Shown here one piece after another: positions 20,175 to 29,747 of a DNA stretch of 32,980 bases. Each line of letters opens with the position of its first letter. Positions within the stretch are counted from its first letter, which is position 1. The translations under genes and the position numbers were made by a program. Below the pieces are notes generated by a model that searched no databases, was not told where the DNA came from, and saw only the letters and a list, made by a program, of their open reading frames with translations. This DNA is from Gammaproteobacteria bacterium (lineage in GTDB: Bacteria > Pseudomonadota > Gammaproteobacteria > Steroidobacterales > Rariloculaceae), in assembly GCA_029864465.1 (NCBI GenBank), contig JAOTTJ010000005.1, positions 1-32,980 on the forward strand. The letters run 5' to 3'.

Positions 20175-20633
20175 ATGCTTGTAGACAGCCTAATCGTACC
20201 GGAATGTATCTATCGCCCGGGGAGCTTCTCCGGGCTCATGACTGTCTATGAGAGTAATTTCATCAAGCTGGCGAGGCTCGTCGCCGACCTCGACGATCTG
20301 AGCGCTGAGAGCTTGCGGATCTCCCGCAGTCCGCGAGATCTAGACCTGCACGCTGAGGTCCAACAGCGCGAGCCGTACACGACCACGCTCAAGCTCACGT
20401 ACTGGTTCGAAGACGGCAGACCCGAGCTCGTGCCGGATCCGGATCTCGTCCTGCGTGTCTACCACGACGCGCGACTGGTCGAGGCGGTCGCCGGGCGCGA
20501 AGACCATCGCCATGCCAAGCTTCGCGAGATTGCGCTGCGCCATTCGTTGGAGCTCGGACGCCGTTGGCGTAACAACATCATGCTCAACAAGTGGTTGGAC
20601 TATCTGCTCGAAATGGGCCACGCGTTTCCGTGA
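20175..20633 (+). CDS. DUF1249 (YqiB-like) protein
   Basis: FSGLMTVYESNFIKLARLV ... DPDLVLRVYHDARLVEAV ... KWLDYLLEMGHAF. Confidence 0.85.
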   Translation: MLVDSLIVPECIYRPGSFSGLMTVYESNFIKLARLVADLDDLSAESLRISRSPRDLDLHAEVQQREPYTTTLKLTYWFEDGRPELVPDPDLVLRVYHDARLVEAVAGREDHRHAKLREIALRHSLELGRRWRNNIMLNKWLDYLLEMGHAFP

Positions 20634-20776
20634 TCCATCGCACAAACAACCCTTAGATCGACGGGCGAGGACAGGGCTAGGCTAGCGCCCCGATTCTTGC
20701 TCTGAATCACACTTTACATATCCTGTCAGCGCTATAGTGGCCGCCAGGTTGTGGCTCGGAGGAGCCCCGCACGGCT

Positions 20777-21838
20777 ATGGCTGAACTCGCCACCTTGATC
20801 AAAATTCCCGGAAGGCAGTCCGAGCCGACGGACGAGGAGCTACAAAAGCTCTTCTCGAATCGCGCGACGGTCAAGCGGGAACTATCGGCATTGCGCCGGG
20901 AGCGCCATGAGCTGCTCGACAAGCTCAAGGAGCAGGAGGGTGCCATCATTCGCATCCGCGAGGAGCTCGAGAGCCTCGAGCGCTTGCTTGCCAACCCGCT
21001 CGCAGCCGCCAATGCCATGGTCTATTTCCAGCTTCGGCATCTCTGGCGTGTGGGTGCGCAGCGTGTCGAGCAATTCTCCAAGGAGTTGCGCGCGCAGCGT
21101 GAGCGCAAAGAGCGCGCAAAACTCCAGGAAGCCGCACTCCAGAAGCGTAAGCTTCGCCTCGACATTCTGAACGATAAGCTGCAGAGCCTGTTGATAAAGG
21201 ACCGCAATATCGCGCATGAGCTCGAGACGCATCAGCAGCGACTCGATGCGATGAGCGGCGTTGGCCGGCTTCTCAAAGGGCGGACGGAAAAACGTCGCTT
21301 AACGGGATTGAACAACGGTCGAGAGGCATTGCAGCTGCGAATCGACGAGGTCAAGGATACCCAACAGAAGATTAACGCCGAGTCGCTGCCGGACATTTCG
21401 GGTTTATCGCTCGATAGCCGCCGGCTCATCAATCTCGCCGTGTTGGCGCTCGCGCAGGAGCTCGTGCTTCACTTCGCCGAGCACAACCTCGTGAACTTTG
21501 CGAAATCAGCCACCGAGAAACCGGTCGCGGACATGAAATTCGGCGATCGGCGCGATTGTGACCGGCTCGTCGAGCGGATTCGTGGACGCATTGGTGAGCT
21601 AGACGATCAGAAAGTGATGGCTGATGCCGTCAAGCTCAGAACAGATCACCTGCTGGCCGAAGTCAGTTACGCTGACGAAAAGACCTCTGTGCCTCTCAGC
21701 GAGGCATTTGCGGGGATACCGCCTGAGGTGCCCAGTGTGGCTAGCGACGGCGTAAAACGGCAACGGGCGAGCGACGCACCGCTGCGCGTCAACGTGCTTG
21801 CCGACGACTACTGGGATGTCCTGAAAGTCCTGCTCTAA
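20777..21838 (+). CDS. Hypothetical coiled-coil protein
   Basis: 353-aa ORF rich in Lys/Glu/Arg/Leu heptads, ordered codon usage, RBS-like GGAGGAG upstream; no family recognised. Confidence 0.75.
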   Translation: MAELATLIKIPGRQSEPTDEELQKLFSNRATVKRELSALRRERHELLDKLKEQEGAIIRIREELESLERLLANPLAAANAMVYFQLRHLWRVGAQRVEQFSKELRAQRERKERAKLQEAALQKRKLRLDILNDKLQSLLIKDRNIAHELETHQQRLDAMSGVGRLLKGRTEKRRLTGLNNGREALQLRIDEVKDTQQKINAESLPDISGLSLDSRRLINLAVLALAQELVLHFAEHNLVNFAKSATEKPVADMKFGDRRDCDRLVERIRGRIGELDDQKVMADAVKLRTDHLLAEVSYADEKTSVPLSEAFAGIPPEVPSVASDGVKRQRASDAPLRVNVLADDYWDVLKVLL

Positions 21839-21853
21839 GCTTCTCGTATCGAT

Positions 21854-21887
21854 GGGGTCAGAGCAAATTCGAATTTACTCTGACCCC
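21854..21887. repeat. 34-bp near-perfect palindrome between convergent genes (REP-like element / possible transcription terminator)
   Basis: GGGGTCAGAGCAAATTCGAATTTACTCTGACCCC; 16 of 17 base pairs match. Confidence 0.9.
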
Positions 21888-21893
21888 GCCGAG

Positions 21894-23984
21894 TTACTGC
21901 AGCGATACGATATCGGGACTGGCTGTCGCGGCCGGCGGAAAGGGCGCATCCAGCGCGGCCATGTCGGCAACGACGCCCGAGGCCTGCTCCAAAAGGATGT
22001 CTGGCGCCTCCGTAGAATCGAGATCCTCGATCGTCGCAAGCGGCTCTAGACCCAGCGCCGCGCGGCGCTCGTTCTCGCGCTTTAGCTGCTCCTGCTGCAA
22101 CGCCTCGCGCTCCGTTTGACGGACCGTGAGATTCAAGGAGACGGTCTCGCGGTTTCGCAATGCACCGACCGCCTGGATGTCGTCTAGTAGATAGTTGAGG
22201 TCGGGGTCGTCGACGGCGCGCTCTTGGTAACGCGCTTCGAGCAGGCTGATGGATTGGTCCAGTGAACTTTCGGCGTCGAAGCCACTCGCCTCGCTGATCT
22301 GATCCCAGGGCAGTGCCGTATCGCGGGTGCTTTCACCGACGGTTTCAATATCGACGAGGGACGGCAGCTCGATATCCGGCTCGACACCACGATGCTGCGT
22401 GCTGCCACCCGTAACGCGATAGTACTTACCGATCGTCAGCGTGAGCTGTCCATAGCCCGGCGCTCGCATGAAGCGGTCGAGATTGAAGAGGTTCTGCACC
22501 GAGCCTTTGCCGAAAGTACGTTGGCCGATGACAATGCCGCGTTCGTAGTCCTGAATTGCGGCAGCGAATATCTCCGAGGCGCTTGCGCTGTAGCGGTCTA
22601 CGAGCACGGCGAGCGGGCCACCGTATACTGAGCCCGGACTCGGGTCGTCGAGCACCTCTGTGTTGCCGCGCGTCTCGCGCAGTTGCACGACAGGGCCGCG
22701 TTCCAGGAACAGGCCGCTGAGCTCTCGCGCTTCTGAGAGGTGACCGCCGCCGTTTTGACGAAGGTCCATAATCAGACCGTCAATGCCTTCAGCTTCGAGT
22801 TCATTGACGAGCCGGGCGACGTCGCGCGTTGTGCTCGTGTAATCCTCGTCGCCGCGGCTGCGTGCGGCATAGTCTTGATAAAAGCTCGGCACGCGAATCA
22901 CACCGATCCGGTAGGTTCGGTCGTCGCGTGGAACTTCGATGAGATTGCTTTTTGCGGCTTGCTCCTCGAGCTTAACCTTGTCGCGCACGAGCGCAATGAT
23001 CTTCTCGGGCGTGCCCGGCACTGAACCGGCAGTGAGAACCTGTAGTCGCACGACGGTTCCGCCTGGACCACGAATGAGCTGTACGACGTCATCGAGGCGC
23101 CAGCCGATCACGTCGTCGAGCTCGCCCGAGACGCCCTGGCCGACGGCCGTGATCCGGTCACCAGGTTTGAGTTGCCCGTCTACGTGCGCCGGCCCACCGG
23201 GTATGATGTTCATGACGTTGACGTAGTCGTCCTCGAGCTGCAGTGACGCGCCGATGCCGTCGTAGGAGAGGCTCATCTGGATCCGATACTCCTCGCTGTT
23301 ACGCGGCGACAGGTAGCTTGAATGCGGGTCCATGGTGTGCGCCATCGCGTTCATAAACGTCTCGAACACATCGTCCGCGGTCAGCTGGCCGACACGCCTG
23401 AGCACACGCTCATATCGCCCTCTGAGAATCTCGGTGCTCTCTTCCCAGTTCTTGCCCGTGAGGACGAGGCTCAGGCCGTCGTTCTTGACGCGCTTGCGCC
23501 AGATGTCATGCATCTCGGCCTCGGAGTTCGGCCACGGCAGTTCGCTGCGGTCGAAACGGAATTCTTCATCCAGCGTGAAGTCAGGCTCCTGGTCGAGCAG
23601 GGTGAGCGCATAGTCGATCCGTTCCTGCGTACGTGTACGAAACAGATTGAAGATCTCGAATATGGGCTCGAGCTCACCGTTGCGCGCGCGCTCGTCGAGC
23701 TCGTAGCGGTACCGACCGAAGCCGGAGATATCGCTGTTGAGGAAATACAGACGGTTGCCATCGAGCGTGTCGAGGTAACGATCGAGGATGGCTGACGAAA
23801 ACGAATTGTCGATCCGCGGCCGCGAGTAGTGCAGCTCCTCGATGATTCGCGTGACGTTCTGGCTGATCTCAGAGTGCTTGTCGCCGATGGTGAGGTCGGC
23901 GATTGATTCGGTTGCGGCGCTTGCTGCGTAAGCCAGCACCAGGGTCAATACAGACCCGAAACACCATCGGATTGATTGCCTCAC
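21894..23984 (-). CDS. prc: Carboxy-terminal (tail-specific) processing protease, S41 family with PDZ
   Basis: SRPRIDNSFSSAILDRYLDTLDGNRLYFLNSDI, PDZ LKPGDRITAVGQG, GLIMDLRQNGGGHLSEA, LVDRYSASASEIFAAAIQDYERGIVIGQRTFGKGSVQ. Confidence 0.95.
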   Translation of the reverse strand: MRQSIRWCFGSVLTLVLAYAASAATESIADLTIGDKHSEISQNVTRIIEELHYSRPRIDNSFSSAILDRYLDTLDGNRLYFLNSDISGFGRYRYELDERARNGELEPIFEIFNLFRTRTQERIDYALTLLDQEPDFTLDEEFRFDRSELPWPNSEAEMHDIWRKRVKNDGLSLVLTGKNWEESTEILRGRYERVLRRVGQLTADDVFETFMNAMAHTMDPHSSYLSPRNSEEYRIQMSLSYDGIGASLQLEDDYVNVMNIIPGGPAHVDGQLKPGDRITAVGQGVSGELDDVIGWRLDDVVQLIRGPGGTVVRLQVLTAGSVPGTPEKIIALVRDKVKLEEQAAKSNLIEVPRDDRTYRIGVIRVPSFYQDYAARSRGDEDYTSTTRDVARLVNELEAEGIDGLIMDLRQNGGGHLSEARELSGLFLERGPVVQLRETRGNTEVLDDPSPGSVYGGPLAVLVDRYSASASEIFAAAIQDYERGIVIGQRTFGKGSVQNLFNLDRFMRAPGYGQLTLTIGKYYRVTGGSTQHRGVEPDIELPSLVDIETVGESTRDTALPWDQISEASGFDAESSLDQSISLLEARYQERAVDDPDLNYLLDDIQAVGALRNRETVSLNLTVRQTEREALQQEQLKRENERRAALGLEPLATIEDLDSTEAPDILLEQASGVVADMAALDAPFPPAATASPDIVSLQ

Positions 23985-24336
23985 GGTCTCTCCTTAGGTC
24001 GTGTTACCGCCCGCGCGGCCGCGCCAGGTGGCGAGCCCCTAGTTTCCGGCGCAAATGCTAGCGAATCAAGGGGTTTATGACCAAAATTCCAACGCGGTCA
24101 CGCTGAAGCGTGCCGCTCTGGGCAGTATCCGGGCTGTTCGATCCCGGCCACGGGCCCGCGATGTCGGACGTCCCGGGCCGTTTGCGGCTGGACCTCGGGC
24201 CTGGCAAGCGGGCCTGGACCGGCGCGAGGACGGCTCTGAGTCGGTCTCAGAGGGATTTCTTGGAAGGGGCTCGGAAATGGCCAACGGCGCATGCGCGCGG
24301 GCCGCTGGCGTCGTGGCGCGGCTTGTTGGGTGTCGG

Positions 24337-24591
24337 CTAGCTGCTGCGGCGTTTGTTGATGCGCTCCCAGGAGCCGCTGCGGTTGAATGTGCCGGTGTTG
24401 TACGGATCAAAGCCCGCGTCTGGGGGCGTCACGATATCGAGATCCGGATTGTCTAGGGAATCGATGGCGGGTGGCTTCGAGCTCGGGAAAGCTGGATTTC
24501 GGGAATAGGCTGTCTCGTTGCGCGAGCCACGCTGTGCCGGGCGGCGGGCTTGTCGACCCCCACCAAACAAGCGTTTGAACAGGCTGAGCAT
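24337..24591 (-). CDS. Small hypothetical protein
   Basis: MLSLFKRLFGGGRQARRPAQ...; internal Met preferred over track start at 24798, which would overlap the neighbouring gene. Confidence 0.5.
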   Translation of the reverse strand: MLSLFKRLFGGGRQARRPAQRGSRNETAYSRNPAFPSSKPPAIDSLDNPDLDIVTPPDAGFDPYNTGTFNRSGSWERINKRRSS

Positions 24592-24683
24592 AATCCTTCG
24601 CACCTTGAGTTGATTCAGCCCCGCCGGCGTATTCGGCCCGCCGCGGGATCTTGATACATCATAATGCGTAGATAGCGTGCGGT

Positions 24684-24989
24684 TTATGTGATTTCTCGCG
24701 AATCTGTGACTGGCGTCACAGTACGGCCGCGACGCCGCGCTTTGAAGGCCAGCCGGACCAGCTGAATCGTTGCGTACGGGCTCAGGACGAGCAGCCAAGC
24801 GCCGAGTTCGAGCGAGAAAAAATCGGACCAGATGCTCGTGAGCAGACCCCAGAGCCCGGCCTCCGACTCGTAGTCGCCAACAATGCGTTGTCCAACCCAG
24901 TAGACGGCGAGCGGCAGGAGCAGCAAACCACCGCCGATAAGGCTCGACGCCAGTACGAGCTCTTTCTTTAGCGTTCTCGGCAGGTGCAC
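24684..24989 (-). CDS. Hypothetical small membrane protein
   Basis: Two to three hydrophobic segments (LVLASSLIGGGLLLLPLAVYWVG; FFSLELGAWLLVLSPYATIQLV). Confidence 0.6.
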   Translation of the reverse strand: MHLPRTLKKELVLASSLIGGGLLLLPLAVYWVGQRIVGDYESEAGLWGLLTSIWSDFFSLELGAWLLVLSPYATIQLVRLAFKARRRGRTVTPVTDSREIT

Positions 24990-25004
24990 TGTAGCTAACT
25001 CAGG

Positions 25005-26384
25005 CTAACCGTTGCCGCCGGCTTGATAGCGAAATTGCGTGTCGCCGACTGTGATGAGGTCGTTCGCCTCGAGATCTTGGCGCTCCACCTTCACGGCGTT
25101 GACGAATACGCCGTTCCGACTACCGAGATCTTCGATGAAGCAGCCAGTGTCTGTCGTCGTAATCCTCGCGTGCTCTCGGCTGACGTAGTGCGTCCCGATC
25201 TGGATGTCGCAGGTCGTGCCGCGGCCGATCGTTAGGGTCGTCTTATCGAGCGGATAGTCGGTGGGTGCTTCTGTGGTCAGGCAGACGAGCTTTGCCGGTT
25301 CGCGCGACGGTACCGTATCGAGCGGCTCGCGCTCGGTCTGCATCTGGTTTTCGAGGCTCCTGATGGCTGCTTCGAGCTCGGCAAGCCGGCTTAACGTCCC
25401 GGCGTCCTCGCCCTGACTCGCCTGTAGAATCACGGTCTGCGCAAGCTCGCGCCTGAGCTGCGCCGCGCGGTCCGCATCCGCAATTGGCTCGGGTTCCGAC
25501 GTCTGGGGTGCCTCTGGGCGTTCGTCGACCGGCTTCCTGCGTTTGAGGGTTTCCAGCGCTTCGCCCAACTTCTCCCGCGCGGCGCGCGCACTGGCCGCCT
25601 CGGTTGCGGCGAAACTCTCGGCCTCGAGCTGGCGCTCGAGGCGCTGAGCAACCTCGATTTCGAGCTCTCGATTACGGATCGACTGCGCTGCGAGCTTCTC
25701 CGCCTGATCGTGCCAGACCGCGTTGCGGTTCTCGATGTGCTGAGAGAGGGCGGCGACTTCGTCGCGCAGCCTAGTTACGGTCGCGTCGTCGCCAACTTGC
25801 TTCGCGTCCTCTCGTGCGATCGCATGCTCAGTCTCGATCTCCTTGATCTTCTGCTCGAGCCCTTTGATCTGTTGCTCGAGGTCGTTCGAGCTGCGCTCGA
25901 GTCCGGCGGCTCGGTCGCGTTCGGACTCCAGCGCCGACGTGAGTTCGGTGATCGTGGTCTTGTGTGCCCGCAATTCCTCGGAATTGTGCTCGAGTGCCGT
26001 GCGTTGCTCGGCGATGGCCGCTTCCCGATCGGCGAGCTCGGCACGCAACCGGGAAAGTTCCGTATCTCGCTCCGACAGCGTCGCTTCGGTATCGCTCCAA
26101 CGCGCTTGCAGACGCGCGAGCTCCGTTTCGAGCGTCGAGAGTCGCTCGTTGCGGGCGTCGAGATCTTTCTGCAAGCCTGCAGCCGCTGACTTTTCCGCGC
26201 CAGCGGATTGGCCCGCCTCGTCTCGCGGGTTCTGAAATCGCCCGGTGTCCTCTGCAGCGTCGGAGGGCTCATGCATCGATTCCGTGTGCTCGGCAGCCTC
26301 CCCGAGGATGACATCGGTCAGAATCGGCAGCTCATCCGTCGGATCGTTGTCCTGGAGTTCTTCGTCGGATGGATATGTCGACAT
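25005..26384 (-). CDS. FHA-domain protein with long central coiled coil
   Basis: C-terminal LTIGRGTTCDIQIGTHYVSREHARITTTDTGCFIEDLGSRNGVFVN (FHA signature); Glu/Arg/Leu-rich heptads in the middle. Confidence 0.92.
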   Translation of the reverse strand: MSTYPSDEELQDNDPTDELPILTDVILGEAAEHTESMHEPSDAAEDTGRFQNPRDEAGQSAGAEKSAAAGLQKDLDARNERLSTLETELARLQARWSDTEATLSERDTELSRLRAELADREAAIAEQRTALEHNSEELRAHKTTITELTSALESERDRAAGLERSSNDLEQQIKGLEQKIKEIETEHAIAREDAKQVGDDATVTRLRDEVAALSQHIENRNAVWHDQAEKLAAQSIRNRELEIEVAQRLERQLEAESFAATEAASARAAREKLGEALETLKRRKPVDERPEAPQTSEPEPIADADRAAQLRRELAQTVILQASQGEDAGTLSRLAELEAAIRSLENQMQTEREPLDTVPSREPAKLVCLTTEAPTDYPLDKTTLTIGRGTTCDIQIGTHYVSREHARITTTDTGCFIEDLGSRNGVFVNAVKVERQDLEANDLITVGDTQFRYQAGGNG

Positions 26385-26519
26385 AACAATAATTTACAGA
26401 GGAAATTTAAAGCTGTTGCAAGCTTGCCGTCGGGCTGATCCTGGTAGTTCGGGCGATATGTTAGAGCATGTGGCGGGCGATCTCGACGGTTCTCGTCACG
26501 TTCGTAATGGCAGAGTGGG

Positions 26520-28007
26520 TCAGTAGGCAGGCACGGTTCTGGATTTCGCCCAATCGCGAAGCGCAGTAACCGGCTCGGCCATGACGACCGAAAGCGGCCG
26601 AGTGCGGCTGAACTCTGCCAGCAGATGCTCGTCCTGCAATGGCTGTCCCATCGCGTGAGCGGTGTATAACGCGGAGACGACCCCTTGCTCGATCTCGGCG
26701 CCGGAGAACCCCTCGGTTGCAGTGACGAGCCGAGGCAGAGCGAAATGGGCGGCATCGATGCCGCGCGCACGCATGTGGATGCCAAGGATGTCCGCCCGCA
26801 CGACCGGCTGCGGCAGATCGACGAAGAAGATCTCGTCGAAGCGTCCTTTGCGCACGAGTTCCGGTGGGAGCTCCGTGATGTCGTTCGACGTAGCGACGAG
26901 AAACACCTCCGATTGACGTTCGGCCATCCAGGTCAGGAACGTGCCGAGCACGCGCCGCGACGTGCCGGATTCGTCCTGTCCCGTCGCGATCCCTTTCTCG
27001 ATCTCGTCGACCCATAGCACGCAAGGGCTCATGACGTCGGCGGTCTGCAGTGACGTGCGCAAATTCTTCTCGGTTTCGCCGTGGTACTTGTTGTAGAGCG
27101 CGCCGAAATCGAGCCGCAGCAGCGGCACGCCAAATAGCCCCGCCGCAGCCTTTGCGGCAAGGCTCTTGCCGCAACCCTGGACGCCGACGAGCAGAATGCC
27201 CCGCGGCGGGTCTAGCGTCGGCGGCTTGTCGCCAGCGAACGCCGTCTTGCGGCGGTTGAGCCAGACTTTGAGACTGTTGAAACCCGCCACATCGGCGAAT
27301 GCGGCGGTCTCGTACTCGAAGCTCAGAATGCCGTCCTGGCTTAACAACTGATACTTCGCTTGCATGATGTCAGGGATATCGTCGTCTGAGATCGCACCGT
27401 CTTGATGGATCGCGTTACGGGCGAGACGTCGAGTATCGGCCAGCGTGAGGCCCTTTAGGTTCTTGACGAGCAGGTCCAGCGCCTTCGGGTCGACGCGGAC
27501 CGCTGCTCCGGCGTGTTCAGCTCGGTATTCGGTAATGAGTTCCTCGATGGCCGCACGTGTTCGCTCAGGTGTCGGCGTGCGCAGCTCGAAGCGTGCCTCG
27601 AAACCCTTGAGCTCCGGCGGCAGCTGAATCTCGTGGCTGATCAACAGTAACGAGATACCTTTTTCCGCCGCCGTGATCGCAATGTCCTTGAGCATCCGGA
27701 CGTTGACGGGGTCAGCCAGGAAGGGATGAAAGTCGAGCAGCGCATAGATCCCGGGACCGTTGACGGCACGAATATGACCTAACACGTCTTCCGGGGCCGC
27801 GTTGTGGCGCTGCGGCTCGAGGTCCAGGTCGAGCCGCTGAAGACCGTCGGTGATCGACCAGCGAAACAACGGCCGATACCCGCGTGCACCGGCCGCAGCG
27901 GCGATCTCGACGAGCACGGCGAGGATCCGGCTCTCGTCGGTTGTCTCGATTACGACAATCGGCGGGCCGGCTTTGAGAACGACTTCGAGATCGTGACGGT
28001 TATTCAT
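26520..28007 (-). CDS. AAA+ ATPase, Ycf46-like
   Basis: GILLVGVQGCGKSLAAKAAAGLFGVPLLRLDFGALYNKYHGETEKNLR (Walker A), CVLWVDEIEKG (Walker B), VATSNDITELPPELVRKGRFDEIFFVDLP (sensor/Arg finger). Confidence 0.9.
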   Translation of the reverse strand: MNNRHDLEVVLKAGPPIVVIETTDESRILAVLVEIAAAAGARGYRPLFRWSITDGLQRLDLDLEPQRHNAAPEDVLGHIRAVNGPGIYALLDFHPFLADPVNVRMLKDIAITAAEKGISLLLISHEIQLPPELKGFEARFELRTPTPERTRAAIEELITEYRAEHAGAAVRVDPKALDLLVKNLKGLTLADTRRLARNAIHQDGAISDDDIPDIMQAKYQLLSQDGILSFEYETAAFADVAGFNSLKVWLNRRKTAFAGDKPPTLDPPRGILLVGVQGCGKSLAAKAAAGLFGVPLLRLDFGALYNKYHGETEKNLRTSLQTADVMSPCVLWVDEIEKGIATGQDESGTSRRVLGTFLTWMAERQSEVFLVATSNDITELPPELVRKGRFDEIFFVDLPQPVVRADILGIHMRARGIDAAHFALPRLVTATEGFSGAEIEQGVVSALYTAHAMGQPLQDEHLLAEFSRTRPLSVVMAEPVTALRDWAKSRTVPAY

Positions 28008-28163
28008 GGCTCAGCGAGGTGGCCGCGTCGCTGGAAAGGCACGGGCGCGATTTCGCCCCGCAGTGTGCGCGGCGAGCGCCTGAGATTCAATGCTACAGGT
28101 CGCGTTCTCGGGGATAGACGCACCGGCGCGCGGTCGCACCCTGCGCCCGGATGGCGTTGCGTG

Positions 28164-28865
28164 CTAGCCCAGCTCGGGGCCGGCGCCGTAGCCGTATGGC
28201 GACGTCAGGAATTCTCTGAGCTGATCTGTGAGGCCACGACACGCTTGCGCCTGGGGTCGAGCGATCAGCGGTATCGGGATGATGATCGCAGGCATTACCG
28301 AGCGTCCACGGAAGTCCGCGTAAATCGTGCCAGCCGATTCGAGTTGCTCGATATCCCAGACGGTCGCATCGTAACGCGCGTCGTCCTCCCACCATGCCAG
28401 ACCCATGCAGCCCGCACCGCCGACACCGGCTGCGCAGCTGATGCCGCCGCCGCTCGAGGTGCGCTCTGTCGAGCCATCGAGCCAGACGAGGAAACGCACG
28501 CCTGTGTCGCGTACGCGGTCCATGACCCCGGGCTTTTCGAGCAGTTCGGAAAGCTCCTCAGTGCTCAACGGCGCCATCGAGGGCTCGAACCATGGATAGA
28601 GGGTGTCTTCGAACGCCTGTGTGGGATGGACCTCGATGGCGTCCCTACCTCGGCCGAGCGATTCGCTGATGCATTCGACGAAGCCTTCCTCAGCCTCATG
28701 CGTCGCGTGATGCTTACGGGCGAGAACGACGACCTGGTCACCCTCGTTGATGACGACGTTCGTCTGCTTGTAGGGTTCCATGCGGGCTGTGACGCCACAG
28801 GCGCTCAAGCAGGCAATGCAGATCAAAGAGAAGCTGACGCGCTGGAGGGTTCTCGTGTTAGTCAT
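28164..28865 (-). CDS. Hypothetical lipoprotein
   Basis: MTNTRTLQRVSFSLICIACLSACGV lipobox; start overlaps the upstream gene stop (ATGACTAA). Confidence 0.78.
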   Translation of the reverse strand: MTNTRTLQRVSFSLICIACLSACGVTARMEPYKQTNVVINEGDQVVVLARKHHATHEAEEGFVECISESLGRGRDAIEVHPTQAFEDTLYPWFEPSMAPLSTEELSELLEKPGVMDRVRDTGVRFLVWLDGSTERTSSGGGISCAAGVGGAGCMGLAWWEDDARYDATVWDIEQLESAGTIYADFRGRSVMPAIIIPIPLIARPQAQACRGLTDQLREFLTSPYGYGAGPELG

Positions 28866-29574
28866 CGTTCGTCCCTGTGGTCGAATCCTCGTTGACAAGG
28901 CCCGTGTCCTCGGTGGGGATCAGAAAACTGCTATCGGCCACCTGCACCTGATTCTGCCGTTCCCGAAGCCAGTATTCCACCTCGGGCTGTGACGGAAACT
29001 GCGTCGCAATCGCCGCGCCGACCTCTCGCAGGGCAACGACGGCAGCCTCGTTGAGTGAGCCTTCGCGGTCTCTCATGATTTCGGATTTTCCATAACCGCT
29101 GACCGGCCAGTCTACGATGAGGTCGCCGTCTGGCTCGTACAACTTGAGCCGGTACTGCATCCAGACCTCGGCGAAATTGTCGCGACCGCGGACCGGGACC
29201 TCGAACTCGAATCTTTCGAGCTCCGGCTTGATGACGCCGTCGTGCTCGGACTGACTGTCCGCAGTTGGAATTGCATCTACGGGCACTGTCATGAACAGCG
29301 TGCCGAGCAGCTGTTCGAGCATTACCCGATTTGCCGCGCCGAGCCTGATCGTCCAGGTGATCTGTTCCGGGATATCCTCGTGGTGCTCGTATTCGGTCAG
29401 CGTCTCGTCGAGCACGATGCCGACAGTCAGAGGTAACTGCTCGATGAGCGGTCTCGGGAACTCGGCGTCGACCTCGACTTGGGAGGCACAGCCGCCCAGG
29501 CAGAACAGCCCGAGAACAGCGACCGTGCTCCGGGCCGATATCTTGGGTCTGTAGCTCCTTATCCTAAGCATCAT
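28858..29574 (-). CDS. Hypothetical lipoprotein
   Basis: STVAVLGLFCLGGCAS lipobox. Confidence 0.78.
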   Translation of the reverse strand: MMLRIRSYRPKISARSTVAVLGLFCLGGCASQVEVDAEFPRPLIEQLPLTVGIVLDETLTEYEHHEDIPEQITWTIRLGAANRVMLEQLLGTLFMTVPVDAIPTADSQSEHDGVIKPELERFEFEVPVRGRDNFAEVWMQYRLKLYEPDGDLIVDWPVSGYGKSEIMRDREGSLNEAAVVALREVGAAIATQFPSQPEVEYWLRERQNQVQVADSSFLIPTEDTGLVNEDSTTGTNDD

Positions 29575-29747
29575 TGAGACCAGCGGCCTGAATCTCGTAG
29601 ACCAGCACTACGCCGGTTGGTTCCTCCGCGTCGATCCCACCATACCACGGAATTGCGGGGTGGGGTGCCCCGACGACGTCCGATTTTCGCGACACCGACG
29701 GCACGCCACGTAAGCGTCTAGAATGTTAGTTCGTTCGTTTGTCTCGG

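Noticed and set aside
21852-22049. ORF starting MGSEQIRIYSDPAEL
   Set aside because: Translation of the 34-bp palindrome and antisense prc end.
27804-28895. 363-aa plus-strand ORF
   Set aside because: Antisense to the AAA+ ATPase and lipoprotein genes, both of which have clear motifs.
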